DNA from: Prevotella sp.
GTDB lineage: Bacteria; Bacteroidota; Bacteroidia; Bacteroidales; Dysgonomonadaceae
DNA: 22,230 nt
Assembly (NCBI GenBank): GCA_031263965.1
Contig: JAISES010000187.1
Location: 1-22,230 of the forward strand
Direction of reading: 5' to 3'
In this document: piece by piece, positions 14,425-22,230 of the stretch
Position numbering within the stretch: the stretch's first letter is position 1
How the letters are laid out: each line of letters opens with the position of its first letter
The notes under the pieces: generated by a model
Told to the model about the DNA's origin: nothing
What the model saw: the letters and a program-made list of their open reading frames with translations, nothing else
Database searches by the model: none
Position numbers and translations under genes: made by a program

Positions 14425-15789
14425 TTACTTCTTTCTTTTTGCAAGAGGTATGTATTCCTTGATTTCTCCTGCATTCTTATATGCCGGACGAATAATACGT
14501 TTTTGCTTGAAGCTCAGCTCTTCTATACGATGTGCGCACCATCCGACTATACGAGCCATAGCAAACAAAGGGGTATAGATTTCTTGCGGCAAACCGATCA
14601 TATCATAAACAAACCCGGAGTAGAAATCGACATTGGCACAGACCTGTTTCTTAATATTTTTGCCTTTCAATTCCATAAAATTGAAGATAGCGCGCTCTTC
14701 CAACAAACTCATAAAATTAAATTCATCCTCACGCCCTTTTTCTATAGCCAGGTCACGGGCCATTTCTTTCAGCAAGACCGTACGGGGATCGGATATTGTG
14801 TAGATAGCATGTCCCATACCATAAAACAAGCCGGTCTTATCATACGCTTCCTTATTTAATATTTTCACAATACAGGCATCTACCTCTTCTACATTTGTCC
14901 AGTCTTTTACATTCTTCCTGATATGCCTCAACATATCTCCTACTTTCAGGTTGGCGCCACCATGCAAAGGCCCTTTCAGAGAACCGATACCTGCTGCGAT
15001 TGCCGAATATGTATCCGTTCCGGCCGAGCTTGTTACGCGAACCGTAAATGTGGAATTATTACCGCCACCATGATCGGCATGTACCATCATTGCCAGGTCG
15101 AGTATCTTCACATCCAATGGAGTATAGTTATGCCCCTTCATCATATACAGGAAATTTTCGGCCAGCGAAACATCCGGCTGCGGATGACGGATATGTAACG
15201 ATTGTCCTTTGCTGTGCCTTAGGGCATTGTGCGCATAAGCGACAATAGTAGGGAATGTAGCAACCAGATTGAGCGACTGTTTTATGAGGTTTTCAGGAGA
15301 TATATCGTCCGGATTTTCGTCGAAGGTATACAATTCGAGAACGCAACGCGACAAATAATTCATAATATCGTTGCCCACAAGGTCAAGGATGTGCATTACA
15401 ATCTTTGAATTCAGATCCATTGTTTTACTCAGCAAACCCGTAAAATCGGCCAATTCTTTTTTATCAGGAAGATTTCCCGAAAGAATGAGATAAACAACTT
15501 CTTCAAATCCCAAACGGTTCTCTTTCTGCGCGCCTTTTACCACATCCTCGAGACTAATTCCGCGATATATTAATTTCCCCGGAATAGGATACGTATTGCC
15601 TTCGGAATCGCGATCATAACCGACAACATCGCCGACTTTAGTCAATCCCACTACTACTCCCGTGTGATCCTCATTACGCAGACCCCGTTTTACGCTAAAT
15701 TTCTGAAAGAGTTCGTTATCTATATTACAAGTGTTGCATACCGTACTTGATATTTGCTTTACTATTTCGTTATTATTCAATCTATCCAT
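14425..15789 (-). CDS. gltA: Citrate synthase
   Basis: It condenses oxaloacetate and acetyl-CoA to citrate. The 454-residue protein has an N-terminal extension of about 65 residues before GKLIYRGISLEDVV, the family's GxxYRGxxIExL region. MVHADHGGGNNSTFTVRVTSSAGTDTYSAIAAGIGSLKGPLHGGAN carries the catalytic His motifs, and GMGHAIYTISDPR follows; these match the larger citrate synthases of Bacteroidales. The gene is last in acn - DJ-1 - GNAT - gltA, 15 nt after the GNAT stop. The Cys-x-x-Cys near the N-terminus (VCNTCNI, about residues 18-21) is a curiosity of unknown meaning. Confidence 0.95.
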   Translation of the reverse strand: MDRLNNNEIVKQISSTVCNTCNIDNELFQKFSVKRGLRNEDHTGVVVGLTKVGDVVGYDRDSEGNTYPIPGKLIYRGISLEDVVKGAQKENRLGFEEVVYLILSGNLPDKKELADFTGLLSKTMDLNSKIVMHILDLVGNDIMNYLSRCVLELYTFDENPDDISPENLIKQSLNLVATFPTIVAYAHNALRHSKGQSLHIRHPQPDVSLAENFLYMMKGHNYTPLDVKILDLAMMVHADHGGGNNSTFTVRVTSSAGTDTYSAIAAGIGSLKGPLHGGANLKVGDMLRHIRKNVKDWTNVEEVDACIVKILNKEAYDKTGLFYGMGHAIYTISDPRTVLLKEMARDLAIEKGREDEFNFMSLLEERAIFNFMELKGKNIKKQVCANVDFYSGFVYDMIGLPQEIYTPLFAMARIVGWCAHRIEELSFKQKRIIRPAYKNAGEIKEYIPLAKRKK

Positions 15790-15804
15790 GTATATATTTT
15801 TTAG

Positions 15805-16251
15805 TTATTTATCGAATATCAGATCACAGTTCATTTCTACTTTATTAATTTTCGCCCCCAGATTTTCATAAAAATTTATGGCATGCGTATTCCAGCCGGA
15901 TACTTGCCAACGCAAACCGTTACATCCTGACTTTCTAGCATAAGAGATAACTTCCTTGATGAGCTTCGAGCCTACACCTTTCCCTCTAAATCCTTCCTTT
16001 ATATAAAGATCGTCCATATAAAGAGACTTACCCGTCCATGTATAATAAGCATGAAAGAATATAACGTAACCTATGATTTTGCCACCATTTTCACGGGCAA
16101 CAAGCCCCTGAAAATATTCTTTTTCAGACCTCATCTTCTCTACCGTATTAACCATTCGTTCAGGTAGCTTTTCGAAAGTCGCAAATTCAAGAAAGAGAGA
16201 GCATAGCTCTTCAAAATCTTTTTCTTCAACAGGATTTATAGTTACATTCAT
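15805..16251 (-). CDS. GNAT family N-acetyltransferase
   Basis: This 148-residue acetyl-CoA-dependent acyltransferase shows the GNAT core: strand YVIFFHAYYTW, then LYMDDLYIKEGFRGKGVGSKLIKEVISYARKSGC with the RGKGVGS pyrophosphate-binding loop, and the C-terminal WNTHAINFYENLGA motif. It most resembles the diamine/polyamine N-acetyltransferase branch (FLEFATFEKLP and YTWTGKSLYMDDLYI), but the substrate is not certain. It lies between the DJ-1 and citrate synthase genes with gaps of 14 and 15 nt, so it is part of the TCA operon by position only. Confidence 0.9.
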   Translation of the reverse strand: MNVTINPVEEKDFEELCSLFLEFATFEKLPERMVNTVEKMRSEKEYFQGLVARENGGKIIGYVIFFHAYYTWTGKSLYMDDLYIKEGFRGKGVGSKLIKEVISYARKSGCNGLRWQVSGWNTHAINFYENLGAKINKVEMNCDLIFDK

Positions 16252-16265
16252 ACCGGTTATATAGA

Positions 16266-16850
16266 TTAATGGGCAAAATCATCAATTGTTTTATCTTCCT
16301 GCCATCTGTACTCTATGTTTTTTGCAATCTCGCGAGCCTTATCCAACCCTATAACATCTGCAACAAATCCTAAAGCCATATCTATTCCTGCACTGACACC
16401 CGATGACGTATAGTATTTCCCGTCAACCACCCATCTGGCTAATTCCACCCATCTAACATGGCCGGAATTGATCTTTACCCAATCGAAAGATCGTTTATTA
16501 GATGTAGCTCTTTTTCCATCTAACAGTCCTGTCTTTGCCAACAATGCACTACCTGTACATACTGTTACAACATATTTGCTTTGCTCGGCAAGAGTTCTTA
16601 GTTTATCTATAAACAAAGTATTCCCAACTTCTGTTCTGGTTCCCTGTCCTCCGGGGATAAACAATACTCCTTGAGGAGCAATATTATCTATTTTTTCGGT
16701 ATTGATACTGACATTATCCAGATTAGACACATAATTGCCGTTCATGGAACAGAACTTGATCTTCCATTCATCAGTTTTCCCAAAGACCTCTACAGGACCA
16801 AAAACATCAAGTGTTTCAAAATTCTGAAAAAGTATAATATTGACTATCAT
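16266..16850 (-). CDS. DJ-1/PfpI family protein
   Basis: Counted from ATG 16850 the protein has 194 residues. It has the DJ-1/PfpI glutamine-amidotransferase-like fold: [19 protein letters not shown] (E21), [10 protein letters not shown] near 63-72, and [23 protein letters not shown] with the nucleophile-elbow C98. The later [30 protein letters not shown] segment places it in the branch shared with isocyanide-hydratase-like proteins and the N-domains of some AraC regulators. Reported family activities include hydratase, deglycase and protease; none can be assigned here. The frame extends to 16898, but ATG 16850 overlaps the aconitase stop as ATGA (16847-16850), which favours the shorter form. 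Confidence 0.88.
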   Translation of the reverse strand: MIVNIILFQNFETLDVFGPVEVFGKTDEWKIKFCSMNGNYVSNLDNVSINTEKIDNIAPQGVLFIPGGQGTRTEVGNTLFIDKLRTLAEQSKYVVTVCTGSALLAKTGLLDGKRATSNKRSFDWVKINSGHVRWVELARWVVDGKYYTSSGVSAGIDMALGFVADVIGLDKAREIAKNIEYRWQEDKTIDDFAH

Positions 16851-19123
16851 ATACGTTCTTGTTTCATAAAGTTCAATGCGCTCCCTGCCTTGAACCATTC
16901 TATTTGCAACTGATTATAAGTATGAGCGACTTCAATGGCTTCGCAACTGCCGTCCCAATGATTGAGATAAACAGTCAGGTTCTTGCCGGGGCGGAAATCC
17001 GCCAGCCCAAAGATAACGATCTTATCGCTTTCCCATATCTTACCGTAATCGTCTTTGTTCACAAAAGTAAGAGCCAGCATGCCCTGCTTTTTCAGATTGG
17101 TTTCGTGGATACGGGCAAACGATTTTACGATGATAGCCTGCACATTCAGGAAACGGGGCTCCATCGCCGCATGTTCGCGCGAAGAACCTTCCCCGTAGTT
17201 TTCTTCGGCAACGACAACCGATCCCAAACCTTCCGCCTTATATTTCCTTGCCAGCTTGGGCACGGCAATATACTCTCCTGTTTCGGTATCCAGCACTGCA
17301 TTTGTTTTATCATTGAAAGCATTGACTGCCCCGATCAACATATTATCCGAAATGTTATCCAAATGTCCGCGAAAACGCAGCCACGGCCCTGCCATAGATA
17401 TATGGTCGGTGGTGCATTTACCTTTTGCCTTTATCAATAAGGATAATGCTTTGGCGTCTTTGCCGTCCCATGCCGGAAAAGGATGTAATTCCTGTAATCG
17501 TTGAGAGTCCGGAGCTATTTTCACAATAATATGCGAACTGTCTTCAGCAGGAGCCAAATATACCGAATCTTCCATTTCATAGCCTTTAGGAGGAAGTTCG
17601 TACCCGTCAGGTTCCTGTAGCTTGACCTTCTCTCCGTTCTCATTCGGCAAAGTATCCGTCATCGGATTAAAACACAGGTCTCCGGCAATGCTCAGGGCTG
17701 CGACAATCTCCGGCGAAGCAACAAAAGCGTGGGTATTCGGATTTCCATCATTTCGTTTTGCAAAATTACGGTTAAAGGAAGTCACAATAGAGTTTGGACG
17801 TTCCGGATTCTCCGATTCCCTTTTCCACTGTCCGATGCATGGTCCGCAGGCATTTGCCATAATGGTTGCGCCAACCTCCTCAAACAAAGGCAATATACCA
17901 TCCCGTTCGGCTGTATAACGAACCTGTTCCGAACCCGGATTGATAATAAACCGGGCTTTTACCTTAATATTTTTATTCTTTGCATCTTTTACAACAGACG
18001 CAGCCCTGGAAAGATCTTCATAAGAAGAGTTAGTACATGAGCCGATCAATCCTACCTCCATAACCTGAGGATACCCTTTTTCTTTTACAACCTTGGCTAA
18101 CTGTGAAACAGGATGTGCGGCATCCGGTGTAAACGGCCCATTCACATATGGTTCGAGAGTGGATAAATCTATTTCGATTACTTCATCAAAGTATTTATCC
18201 GGCTCGTTCAGCACTTCAATATCAGGAGTAAGATAATCTGCCAATTGGTCTGCCAACCCTGCAACTTCCGTTCTGCCTGTAGCTTTCAGATAGTCCGATG
18301 ATTTTTTATCGTACGGAAATATGGAAGTGGTAGCCCCTACTTCGGCTCCCATATTACAAATAGTCCCTTTTCCCGTAGCAGATAGCGATGCGGTTCCTTC
18401 TCCAAAATATTCGATAATAGCATTCGTTCCTCCCTTTACGGTAAGTATACCTGCCAGTTTCAAAATTACGTCTTTTGGCGATGCCCAACCTGAAAGCCGG
18501 CCTGTTAATTTGATACCGATCAACTTTGGCATTTTCAACTCCCACGGCATACCGGCCATTACATCAACGGCATCGGCGCCACCTACCCCGATAGCGATCA
18601 TACCCAATCCTCCGGCGTTCGGCGTATGCGAGTCGGTACCGATCATCATCCCCCCCGGGAAAGCATAATTTTCATATACCACCTGATGAATAATGCCGGC
18701 ACCCGGCTTCCAGAAACCGATACCGAATTTGTCAGACACAGCGCTCAGGAAATCATAAACTTCTTTATTCGTTGTTTTTGCAGTATTTAAATCCTCTTTA
18801 GCCGATATGAAAGCCTGAATGAGGTGGTCGCAATGCACCGTCGACGGCACCGCAACTTTTGTCCGTCCGGAATTCATCAATTGTAATAATGCCATTTGAG
18901 CTGTCGCATCCTGCATTGCTACCCTGTCGGGTGCAAAGTTTACATAATCCCTAACGCGTACATAGTCCTTGACAGATTCTTCTGGCGACAGATGGGCATA
19001 AAGGATTTTTTCACTTAAAGTCAAAGGTCTCTTCAATATCTCTCGAGCCGCTCTTACTTTTGACGGGTAAGACTTGTAAACCTTACGAATCATATCCATA
19101 TCAAAAATCCGGTTTCTTGTCAT
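16847..19123 (-). CDS. acnA: Aconitate hydratase
   Basis: Aconitase isomerises citrate to isocitrate using a [4Fe-4S] cluster. The 758-residue length and sequence resemble the mitochondrial-like aconitases of Bacteroidales. Seen are [48 protein letters not shown] with the first cluster cysteine, [10 protein letters not shown] with the other two, and a C-terminal swivel domain with [22 protein letters not shown]. The start may be 19123 or the Met eight codons later. It heads the operon with DJ-1, GNAT and citrate synthase. Upstream, a TAAATTTG -7-like box (19183-19190) overlaps the edge of a repeat. The symbol is used loosely for the class. Confidence 0.95.
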   Translation of the reverse strand: MTRNRIFDMDMIRKVYKSYPSKVRAAREILKRPLTLSEKILYAHLSPEESVKDYVRVRDYVNFAPDRVAMQDATAQMALLQLMNSGRTKVAVPSTVHCDHLIQAFISAKEDLNTAKTTNKEVYDFLSAVSDKFGIGFWKPGAGIIHQVVYENYAFPGGMMIGTDSHTPNAGGLGMIAIGVGGADAVDVMAGMPWELKMPKLIGIKLTGRLSGWASPKDVILKLAGILTVKGGTNAIIEYFGEGTASLSATGKGTICNMGAEVGATTSIFPYDKKSSDYLKATGRTEVAGLADQLADYLTPDIEVLNEPDKYFDEVIEIDLSTLEPYVNGPFTPDAAHPVSQLAKVVKEKGYPQVMEVGLIGSCTNSSYEDLSRAASVVKDAKNKNIKVKARFIINPGSEQVRYTAERDGILPLFEEVGATIMANACGPCIGQWKRESENPERPNSIVTSFNRNFAKRNDGNPNTHAFVASPEIVAALSIAGDLCFNPMTDTLPNENGEKVKLQEPDGYELPPKGYEMEDSVYLAPAEDSSHIIVKIAPDSQRLQELHPFPAWDGKDAKALSLLIKAKGKCTTDHISMAGPWLRFRGHLDNISDNMLIGAVNAFNDKTNAVLDTETGEYIAVPKLARKYKAEGLGSVVVAEENYGEGSSREHAAMEPRFLNVQAIIVKSFARIHETNLKKQGMLALTFVNKDDYGKIWESDKIVIFGLADFRPGKNLTVYLNHWDGSCEAIEVAHTYNQLQIEWFKAGSALNFMKQERI

Positions 19124-19182
19124 AGTCTCTCTATTTAATTTATTTTTTCAGTTCTATCCATATAGCATTTCAGGGGTAAAGG

Positions 19183-19190
19183 CAAATTTA
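19183..19190 (-). promoter_or_regulatory. Possible -7 box for the aconitase operon
   Basis: The minus strand reads TAAATTTG, a full TAnnTTTG match, 60 nt before the aconitase ATG. Its first base pairs lie in the outer end of repeat copy 2, so the -33 region would be inside the repeat; no TTTG is seen there at the right spacing. Confidence 0.4.
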
Positions 19191-19272
19191 AGAAACTCTT
19201 TGAATTTTAGCGAAAAAAATTATTATGGGATTTGAAAAAAAACTTCTGCTATAAAATTCAAACAGTTTCTAA
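19189..19272. repeat. MITE-like inverted-repeat element, copy 2 (uninterrupted)
   Basis: This 84-bp element has the same ends as the copy at 2861-3074: AGAAACTCTTTGAATTTTAG on the left (one change, G to C) and CTATAAAATTCAAACAG to TTTCTAA on the right. The interior GCGAAAAA-A/G-ATTATTAT is also shared. It lacks the nested palindrome and so shows the basic form. It occupies the divergent gap between aconitase and the TPR gene (19124-19421), which holds no gene. Confidence 0.78.
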
Positions 19273-19393
19273 TAAAAAACATTCCGTTGACAAATATGTT
19301 CATTTTTTCAATTCAACGGAAAAATCATTAAACCTGCATGTTTTAAAAAAGTCTAAGAATTTCAAGAGAGTGCCTCTTTTTAAAGGTTTTTCT

Positions 19394-19401
19394 TATTTTT
19401 G
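19394..19401 (+). promoter_or_regulatory. Possible -7 box for the TPR-sigma operon
   Basis: TATTTTTG fits TAnnTTTG and lies 20 nt before the TPR gene ATG. No TTTG is found at the -33 spacing, so support is partial. Confidence 0.38.
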
Positions 19402-19421
19402 TAATCAAAATAGATTTTAGC

Positions 19422-20456
19422 ATGAAGTATACCCTCATTATATTATTAATATTATCCGGCTCTTTTATCCATGTCAGTGCTCAAACATCGACAGAAAAAC
19501 TGATAAGGCAGGGAGTCAGCCTTCATGACAAAGGGCAGTATAAAGAGGCTATAGAGTTTTACGAGAAAGCGCTGGCGGAGAATCCCAATTCCATGTCTGC
19601 CGTTTATGAGATGTCGCTTTCCTATCTCCAATTAAAAGATTACAGTAAAGCATTGAGTCTGAGTTCAAAGGTTATTACCGCAGGATTCCAGCCCTTGTTG
19701 ATGGATGCTTATATAGTAAAAGGAACGGCTTTGGCTAATACCGACAAAATGGCTGAGGCCATTAAAACCCTGACTGAAGCTATGTCGCGATGCGGCGATG
19801 AATATCTTCTTCATTTTAATTTAGGTCTATGTTATTTCAATAGTAAAAATAATCCGATGGCTGTATTGCATTTACGCAAAGCCATCGAAATCGATGCTAC
19901 ACATGCCAGTGCATTCCTGTTATATGGCTATGCATTAAACGATATGGGAAGATGGCTTCAAAGTTTTTACTCCTTTCATTTTTTCCTGCTATTGGAACCA
20001 AATACCGAACGTTCAAAGGATGCGTTTAGCGAAATGTTGGACATTCTTAATGCAAAGCCGGATAAAGGGTCGGAAAATCTTTCGATGGAGGAAGGGATAG
20101 ACCGTCAGGCTATTCAGAAGGAAATACAGAATATAAAAGCAAAGTATAGCGATAAAGACCAATATGACTTCTTTGTAAAGGCCTCCAAATTGATATTTTT
20201 CTCTTTAGCCCAGCTACAGAACGATACACAGAGCGGACTGCTTTGGTATTTCTTCGTACCTACCTATGAAGAGATATTAGGTTCGGGACACTTCGATACT
20301 TACTGCCGGTATGTAAGCGTAACCTATTTTCCGGAATCGCTTTCATGGTGGGACAAAAATAAAACTCAAGTAGATAACTTCATAGAATGGTTCGAACATG
20401 GGCAAAGCCAGATGGAAGAAGATGAAGAAGAGTTGGGTGATGATTCGGATTTATAG
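19422..20456 (+). CDS. Exported tetratricopeptide-repeat protein
   Basis: This 344-residue protein has a signal peptide (MKYTLIILLILSGSFIHVSA, cleavage before QTST). TPR units run from about residue 26: GVSLHDKGQYKEAIEFYEKALAENPNS, a second unit with YLQLKDYSKALSLSSK, a third beginning AYIVKGTALANTDK, then HFNLGLCYFNSKNNPMAVLHLRKAIEIDA and LLYGYALNDMGRWLQSFYSF. The C-terminal half is helical without TPR signature and ends in an acidic tail (EEDEEELGDDSD). TPR proteins mediate protein contacts, here probably in the periplasm. The sigma factor gene follows 21 nt later, suggesting a shared transcript and perhaps an envelope-sensing role. Confidence 0.9.
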   Translation: MKYTLIILLILSGSFIHVSAQTSTEKLIRQGVSLHDKGQYKEAIEFYEKALAENPNSMSAVYEMSLSYLQLKDYSKALSLSSKVITAGFQPLLMDAYIVKGTALANTDKMAEAIKTLTEAMSRCGDEYLLHFNLGLCYFNSKNNPMAVLHLRKAIEIDATHASAFLLYGYALNDMGRWLQSFYSFHFFLLLEPNTERSKDAFSEMLDILNAKPDKGSENLSMEEGIDRQAIQKEIQNIKAKYSDKDQYDFFVKASKLIFFSLAQLQNDTQSGLLWYFFVPTYEEILGSGHFDTYCRYVSVTYFPESLSWWDKNKTQVDNFIEWFEHGQSQMEEDEEELGDDSDL

Positions 20457-20477
20457 AAAATACGACGCTTAAATATA

Positions 20478-21029
20478 ATGTCACAAGAGACAGAGAACAA
20501 TCTTATAAAAAGGGTGCAAAATGCGGAGACACAACAATCCGCTTTTTCCGAGCTGGTAAAGGAATACAGCGAACCTTTATATTGGCAGGTACGAAAAATC
20601 GTATTGAGCCATGACGATGCTAATGATGTTCTTCAAAATACTTTTATTAAAGTGTGGACCAGCATCGATAATTTCAGAGGCGACTCGAAACTATCGACAT
20701 GGTTATACCGCATTGCTGTAAATGAAGCGATTACATTTTTGAATAAACAACGGGCACAAAATAATATTTCGGTAGATGATGCCGATTCTTTCCTGCTGTC
20801 GAAACTCGAAGGCGATGAGCATTTTGACGGGGATGAGGCCCAACGAATGTTACAGAAAGCAATACTTACATTACCCGAAAAACAACGGATAGTATTTAAT
20901 ATGAAGTATTTTAATGAAATGAAATACGAAGAAATGTCGGACATCCTGGAAACCTCTGTTGGTGCGCTAAAAGCATCCTATCACCATGCGGTAAAAAAAA
21001 TTGAAGATTTTTTATCAGTAGAGCATTAA
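20478..21029 (+). CDS. ECF-type RNA polymerase sigma factor
   Basis: The 183-residue protein has the two-domain ECF layout. Region 2 runs from FSELVKEYSEPLYWQVRKIV through DDANDVLQNTFIKVW to FRGDSKLSTWLYRIAVNEAI (roughly residues 23-90). An acidic linker (DDADSFLLSKLEGDEHFDGDEA) precedes region 4, LPEKQRIVFNMKYFNEMKYEEMSDILETSVGALKASYHHAVKKIEDFL (about 131-179), whose helix-turn-helix binds the -35-equivalent box. It probably directs transcription of envelope genes in response to an outside signal. The next gene encodes a single-pass membrane protein in the place expected for an anti-sigma factor. Targets are unknown. Confidence 0.94.
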   Translation: MSQETENNLIKRVQNAETQQSAFSELVKEYSEPLYWQVRKIVLSHDDANDVLQNTFIKVWTSIDNFRGDSKLSTWLYRIAVNEAITFLNKQRAQNNISVDDADSFLLSKLEGDEHFDGDEAQRMLQKAILTLPEKQRIVFNMKYFNEMKYEEMSDILETSVGALKASYHHAVKKIEDFLSVEH

Positions 21030-21086
21030 ACCTTTTGAACTAATTATAGTCTATTATTATAAAAGAGTTTTAAGTATAAAGTAATC

Positions 21087-21422
21087 ATGTTGGATAATTT
21101 TGATAAAACAAAAAATCCGTTTAAAGTTCCCGAAAACTATTTTGAGGACTTTAATCGCAGCATAATGGAAAGTCTTCCGGCCAAAGAAAATAAAGCCAGG
21201 ATTATTCCTTTATGGAAAAAGGTATTGCCCTGGACTACAGCTGCTGCTATATTCTGCGGAGTACTCTTTACGATCGGTGTTTTGGAAAAGAACAACACAA
21301 CTGATCCTAAGGCGGCTATATCCCCGAACCTTTCATCTTCCCTCGAAGATGATTATTTCCTCTTTCTGGAGGACGAAGTGATAAAGTCACAATATAAAGA
21401 AATGGTATACAGTAGTTATTGA
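21087..21422 (+). CDS. Small single-pass membrane protein, possible anti-sigma factor
   Basis: This 111-residue protein begins KNPFKVPENYFEDFNRSIMESLP, a short cytoplasmic helix motif seen in small proteins encoded after ECF sigma genes in Bacteroidales. After a basic stretch (KARIIPLWKKV) comes one transmembrane helix (about residues 50-68, LPWTTAAAIFCGVLFTIGVL). A short periplasmic part ends in an acidic segment (LEDDYFLFLEDEV). The topology fits an anti-sigma protein holding the sigma factor at the membrane, but no ZAS zinc motif is present, so the role is inferred from position (57 nt after sigma). Confidence 0.78.
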   Translation: MLDNFDKTKNPFKVPENYFEDFNRSIMESLPAKENKARIIPLWKKVLPWTTAAAIFCGVLFTIGVLEKNNTTDPKAAISPNLSSSLEDDYFLFLEDEVIKSQYKEMVYSSY

Positions 21423-21537
21423 CACCCTTCACTTATCAGTTGAACTGAATGGAAAAGAAAAAGCCTGTATCAGCAGGAATTATTAAGAGACGGTTTAAAT
21501 TTTATAATCAACATACGGATATATCAAAAACAAGCAT

Positions 21538-21996
21538 ATGAAAGCAAAGAGTATTTTATTATTATTTTTGGTGTTTTGCTTCTCATTTTCCATAAATGCA
21601 CAGGATGGCAAAAAAGGCTTCGACATAGAAGCCTTAAAAAAAGAAAAAGCCGAGTTCCTTAAAAAGGAATTAGACCTGACAGAAGCCGAAGTTAAAGCAT
21701 TCCTTCCTTTGGAAGCAGAATTTATGCAAAAGAAATTTGCAGTAAACAGAGAAGCCCGGAGAGAAACACGGGAATTGAAACGAAAGGAAAATAAAACCGA
21801 TGCCGATTATAAAAGGATCACCCAGTTAAATCTGGAATCGGAGCAAAGGGACACTCAGTTGCAGGTTGAATATTATAAAAAATTCAGCCAGGTGCTTTCT
21901 GCCGAAAAAGTGGAACGATACAGAACAGCCGATCAGAAGTTTAAAGAAAAACTTTTAAAAGATCATCAACAACGGGGAGGAGAAGGCCACAAGTAA
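21538..21996 (+). CDS. Spy/CpxP-like periplasmic helical protein
   Basis: The 152-residue protein has a signal peptide (MKAKSILLLFLVFCFSFSINAQ) and a highly charged, all-helical mature part. FLKKELDLTEAEVKAFLPLEAEF corresponds to the LTxxQ-like segment of Spy/CpxP proteins, followed by long Arg/Lys/Glu helices and LSAEKVERYRTADQKFKEKL. Spy-type proteins act as ATP-independent chaperones or stress-signal dampers in the periplasm. Placed after the sigma factor and its putative anti-sigma protein, it is a plausible output or feedback component of that module. No clear terminator follows before the his promoter at 22014. Confidence 0.82.
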   Translation: MKAKSILLLFLVFCFSFSINAQDGKKGFDIEALKKEKAEFLKKELDLTEAEVKAFLPLEAEFMQKKFAVNREARRETRELKRKENKTDADYKRITQLNLESEQRDTQLQVEYYKKFSQVLSAEKVERYRTADQKFKEKLLKDHQQRGGEGHK

Positions 21997-22013
21997 AAAT
22001 AATTAGCAAAAAG

Positions 22014-22044
22014 TTTGTTTTATTGCAAATAATGCATACTTTTG
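22014..22044 (+). promoter_or_regulatory. Consensus promoter of the histidine operon
   Basis: TTTG at 22014-22017, a 19-nt spacer and TACTTTTG at 22037-22044 match the Bacteroidetes consensus exactly. Transcription would begin near 22050, about 14 nt before the leader peptide ATG. Confidence 0.85.
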
Positions 22045-22063
22045 TTCCATAGAATGATTTTAT

Positions 22064-22117
22064 ATGAACAATAAAGCGCATCATCATCATTTTTTATTAC
22101 TGCCAAAAGGTAAGTAA
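22064..22117 (+). CDS. hisL: Histidine operon leader peptide
   Basis: A 17-codon frame encodes MNNKAHHHHFLLLPKGK and ends with TAA at 22115-22117. Four consecutive His codons (22079-22090) lie between a consensus promoter and an intrinsic terminator, with hisG beginning 88 nt after the stop codon. This is the arrangement of translation-controlled attenuators: when charged histidyl-tRNA is scarce the ribosome pauses on the His codons and the terminator fails to form. Three Leu codons follow the His run; whether leucine also matters is unclear. The peptide itself probably has no other function. Confidence 0.87.
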   Translation: MNNKAHHHHFLLLPKGK

Positions 22118-22162
22118 CATATATTGGTGTGATGTTTGCAAAATATATAGGAAGAGCTTACC
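22109..22162 (+). promoter_or_regulatory. Predicted antiterminator of the his attenuator
   Basis: GGTAAGT (22109-22115), the end of the leader frame, can pair with GCTTACC (22156-22162), the left arm of the terminator. ATATATT (22119-22125) pairs with AATATAT (22142-22148) inside it. A ribosome reaching the stop codon would cover 22109-22115 and leave the terminator free to form; one stalled on the His codons would not. Confidence 0.75.
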
Positions 22163-22186
22163 GGAATGGTAAGCTCTTATTTTTTT
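22152..22186 (+). terminator. Attenuator terminator upstream of hisG
   Basis: A perfect 11-bp stem (AAGAGCTTACC 22152-22162, GGTAAGCTCTT 22168-22178, loop GGAAT) is followed by A and seven T. It lies between the leader peptide and hisG. Confidence 0.92.
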
Positions 22187-22205
22187 ATAATATAAAACGG
22201 ATATA

Positions 22206-22230
22206 ATGGTATTAAGAATTGCAGTACAAT
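22206..22230 (+). CDS. hisG: ATP phosphoribosyltransferase (HisG), first codons only
   Basis: The window ends after ATG and seven codons reading MVLRIAVQ, the start of HisG in Bacteroidales (commonly MLRIAVQSKG from memory). HisG catalyses the first step of histidine synthesis, joining ATP and PRPP. The assignment rests on these few residues together with the preceding His-rich leader peptide and attenuator, which together make it convincing. Confidence 0.8.

Noticed and set aside
16851..16898. Longer start for the DJ-1 gene
   Set aside because: The extra 16 residues do not fit the fold, and the shorter start gives the usual ATGA overlap with aconitase.
22132..22200. Short ATG frame running through the his terminator
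   Set aside because: It spans the terminator stem and T run, has no His or other regulatory codons and ends just before hisG; chance frame.
1..22230. CRISPR arrays, tRNA or rRNA genes, prophage or insertion-sequence transposases
   Set aside because: No regularly spaced repeats, no cloverleaf or rRNA signature recognised, and no transposase or phage protein among the frames.

Overview
The window looks like chromosomal DNA from a Bacteroidales bacterium, probably a Dysgonomonas/Parabacteroides-like relative. The protein families (Der, metal-type KdsA, head-GIN DUF2807 lipoprotein, propionate-pathway operon, HisG beginning LRIAVQ), the AT-rich intergenic DNA and the promoters of TTTG-N19-TAnnTTTG type all point there. 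This is inference from recognised families; no search was run.

Layout. 1-2834 (minus): a tight cluster kdsA - comB - yraN - mmcQ/birA, the last an in-frame fusion that leaves the window at base 1. 2835-3194: a gene-free stretch with a nested inverted-repeat element and the der terminator. 3195-8274 (minus): der, two overlapping small lipoprotein genes that may be distant paralogues, a secreted GH29 alpha-L-fucosidase and a lipocalin-like lipoprotein lying between two related terminators. 8396-11104 (minus): methylmalonyl-CoA epimerase, carboxyltransferase MmdA, a 58-residue OadG-like protein and the biotin carrier, ending in a clear terminator. 11422-13427 (plus): a small unknown protein with a strong terminator, a candidate small structured RNA (about 12090-12250), and an integral-membrane acyltransferase. 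13428-14289: a palindromic element and the DUF2807 lipoprotein (minus). 14425-19123 (minus): aconitase - DJ-1/PfpI - GNAT - citrate synthase. 19124-21996: a second copy of the inverted-repeat element, then on the plus strand TPR protein - ECF sigma - single-TM protein - Spy/CpxP-like protein. 21997-22230: a complete histidine attenuator (promoter, leader peptide with four His codons, terminator) and the first eight codons of hisG.

Functional themes are lipid A/KDO supply, biotin-dependent propionate metabolism (the biotin ligase that would charge the carrier lies at the left edge), the first two TCA-cycle reactions, envelope lipoproteins and an extracytoplasmic-function sigma module.

The two most interesting items lie outside the protein-coding genes. 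One is the RNA at 12090-12250: it has its own promoter, can fold into a rod with a symmetric 17/16-nt central bubble like 6S RNA, and has a mutually exclusive terminator fold. The other is the his leader, where the antiterminator can be read base by base. The MmcQ-BirA fusion and the dispersed nested repeats come next.
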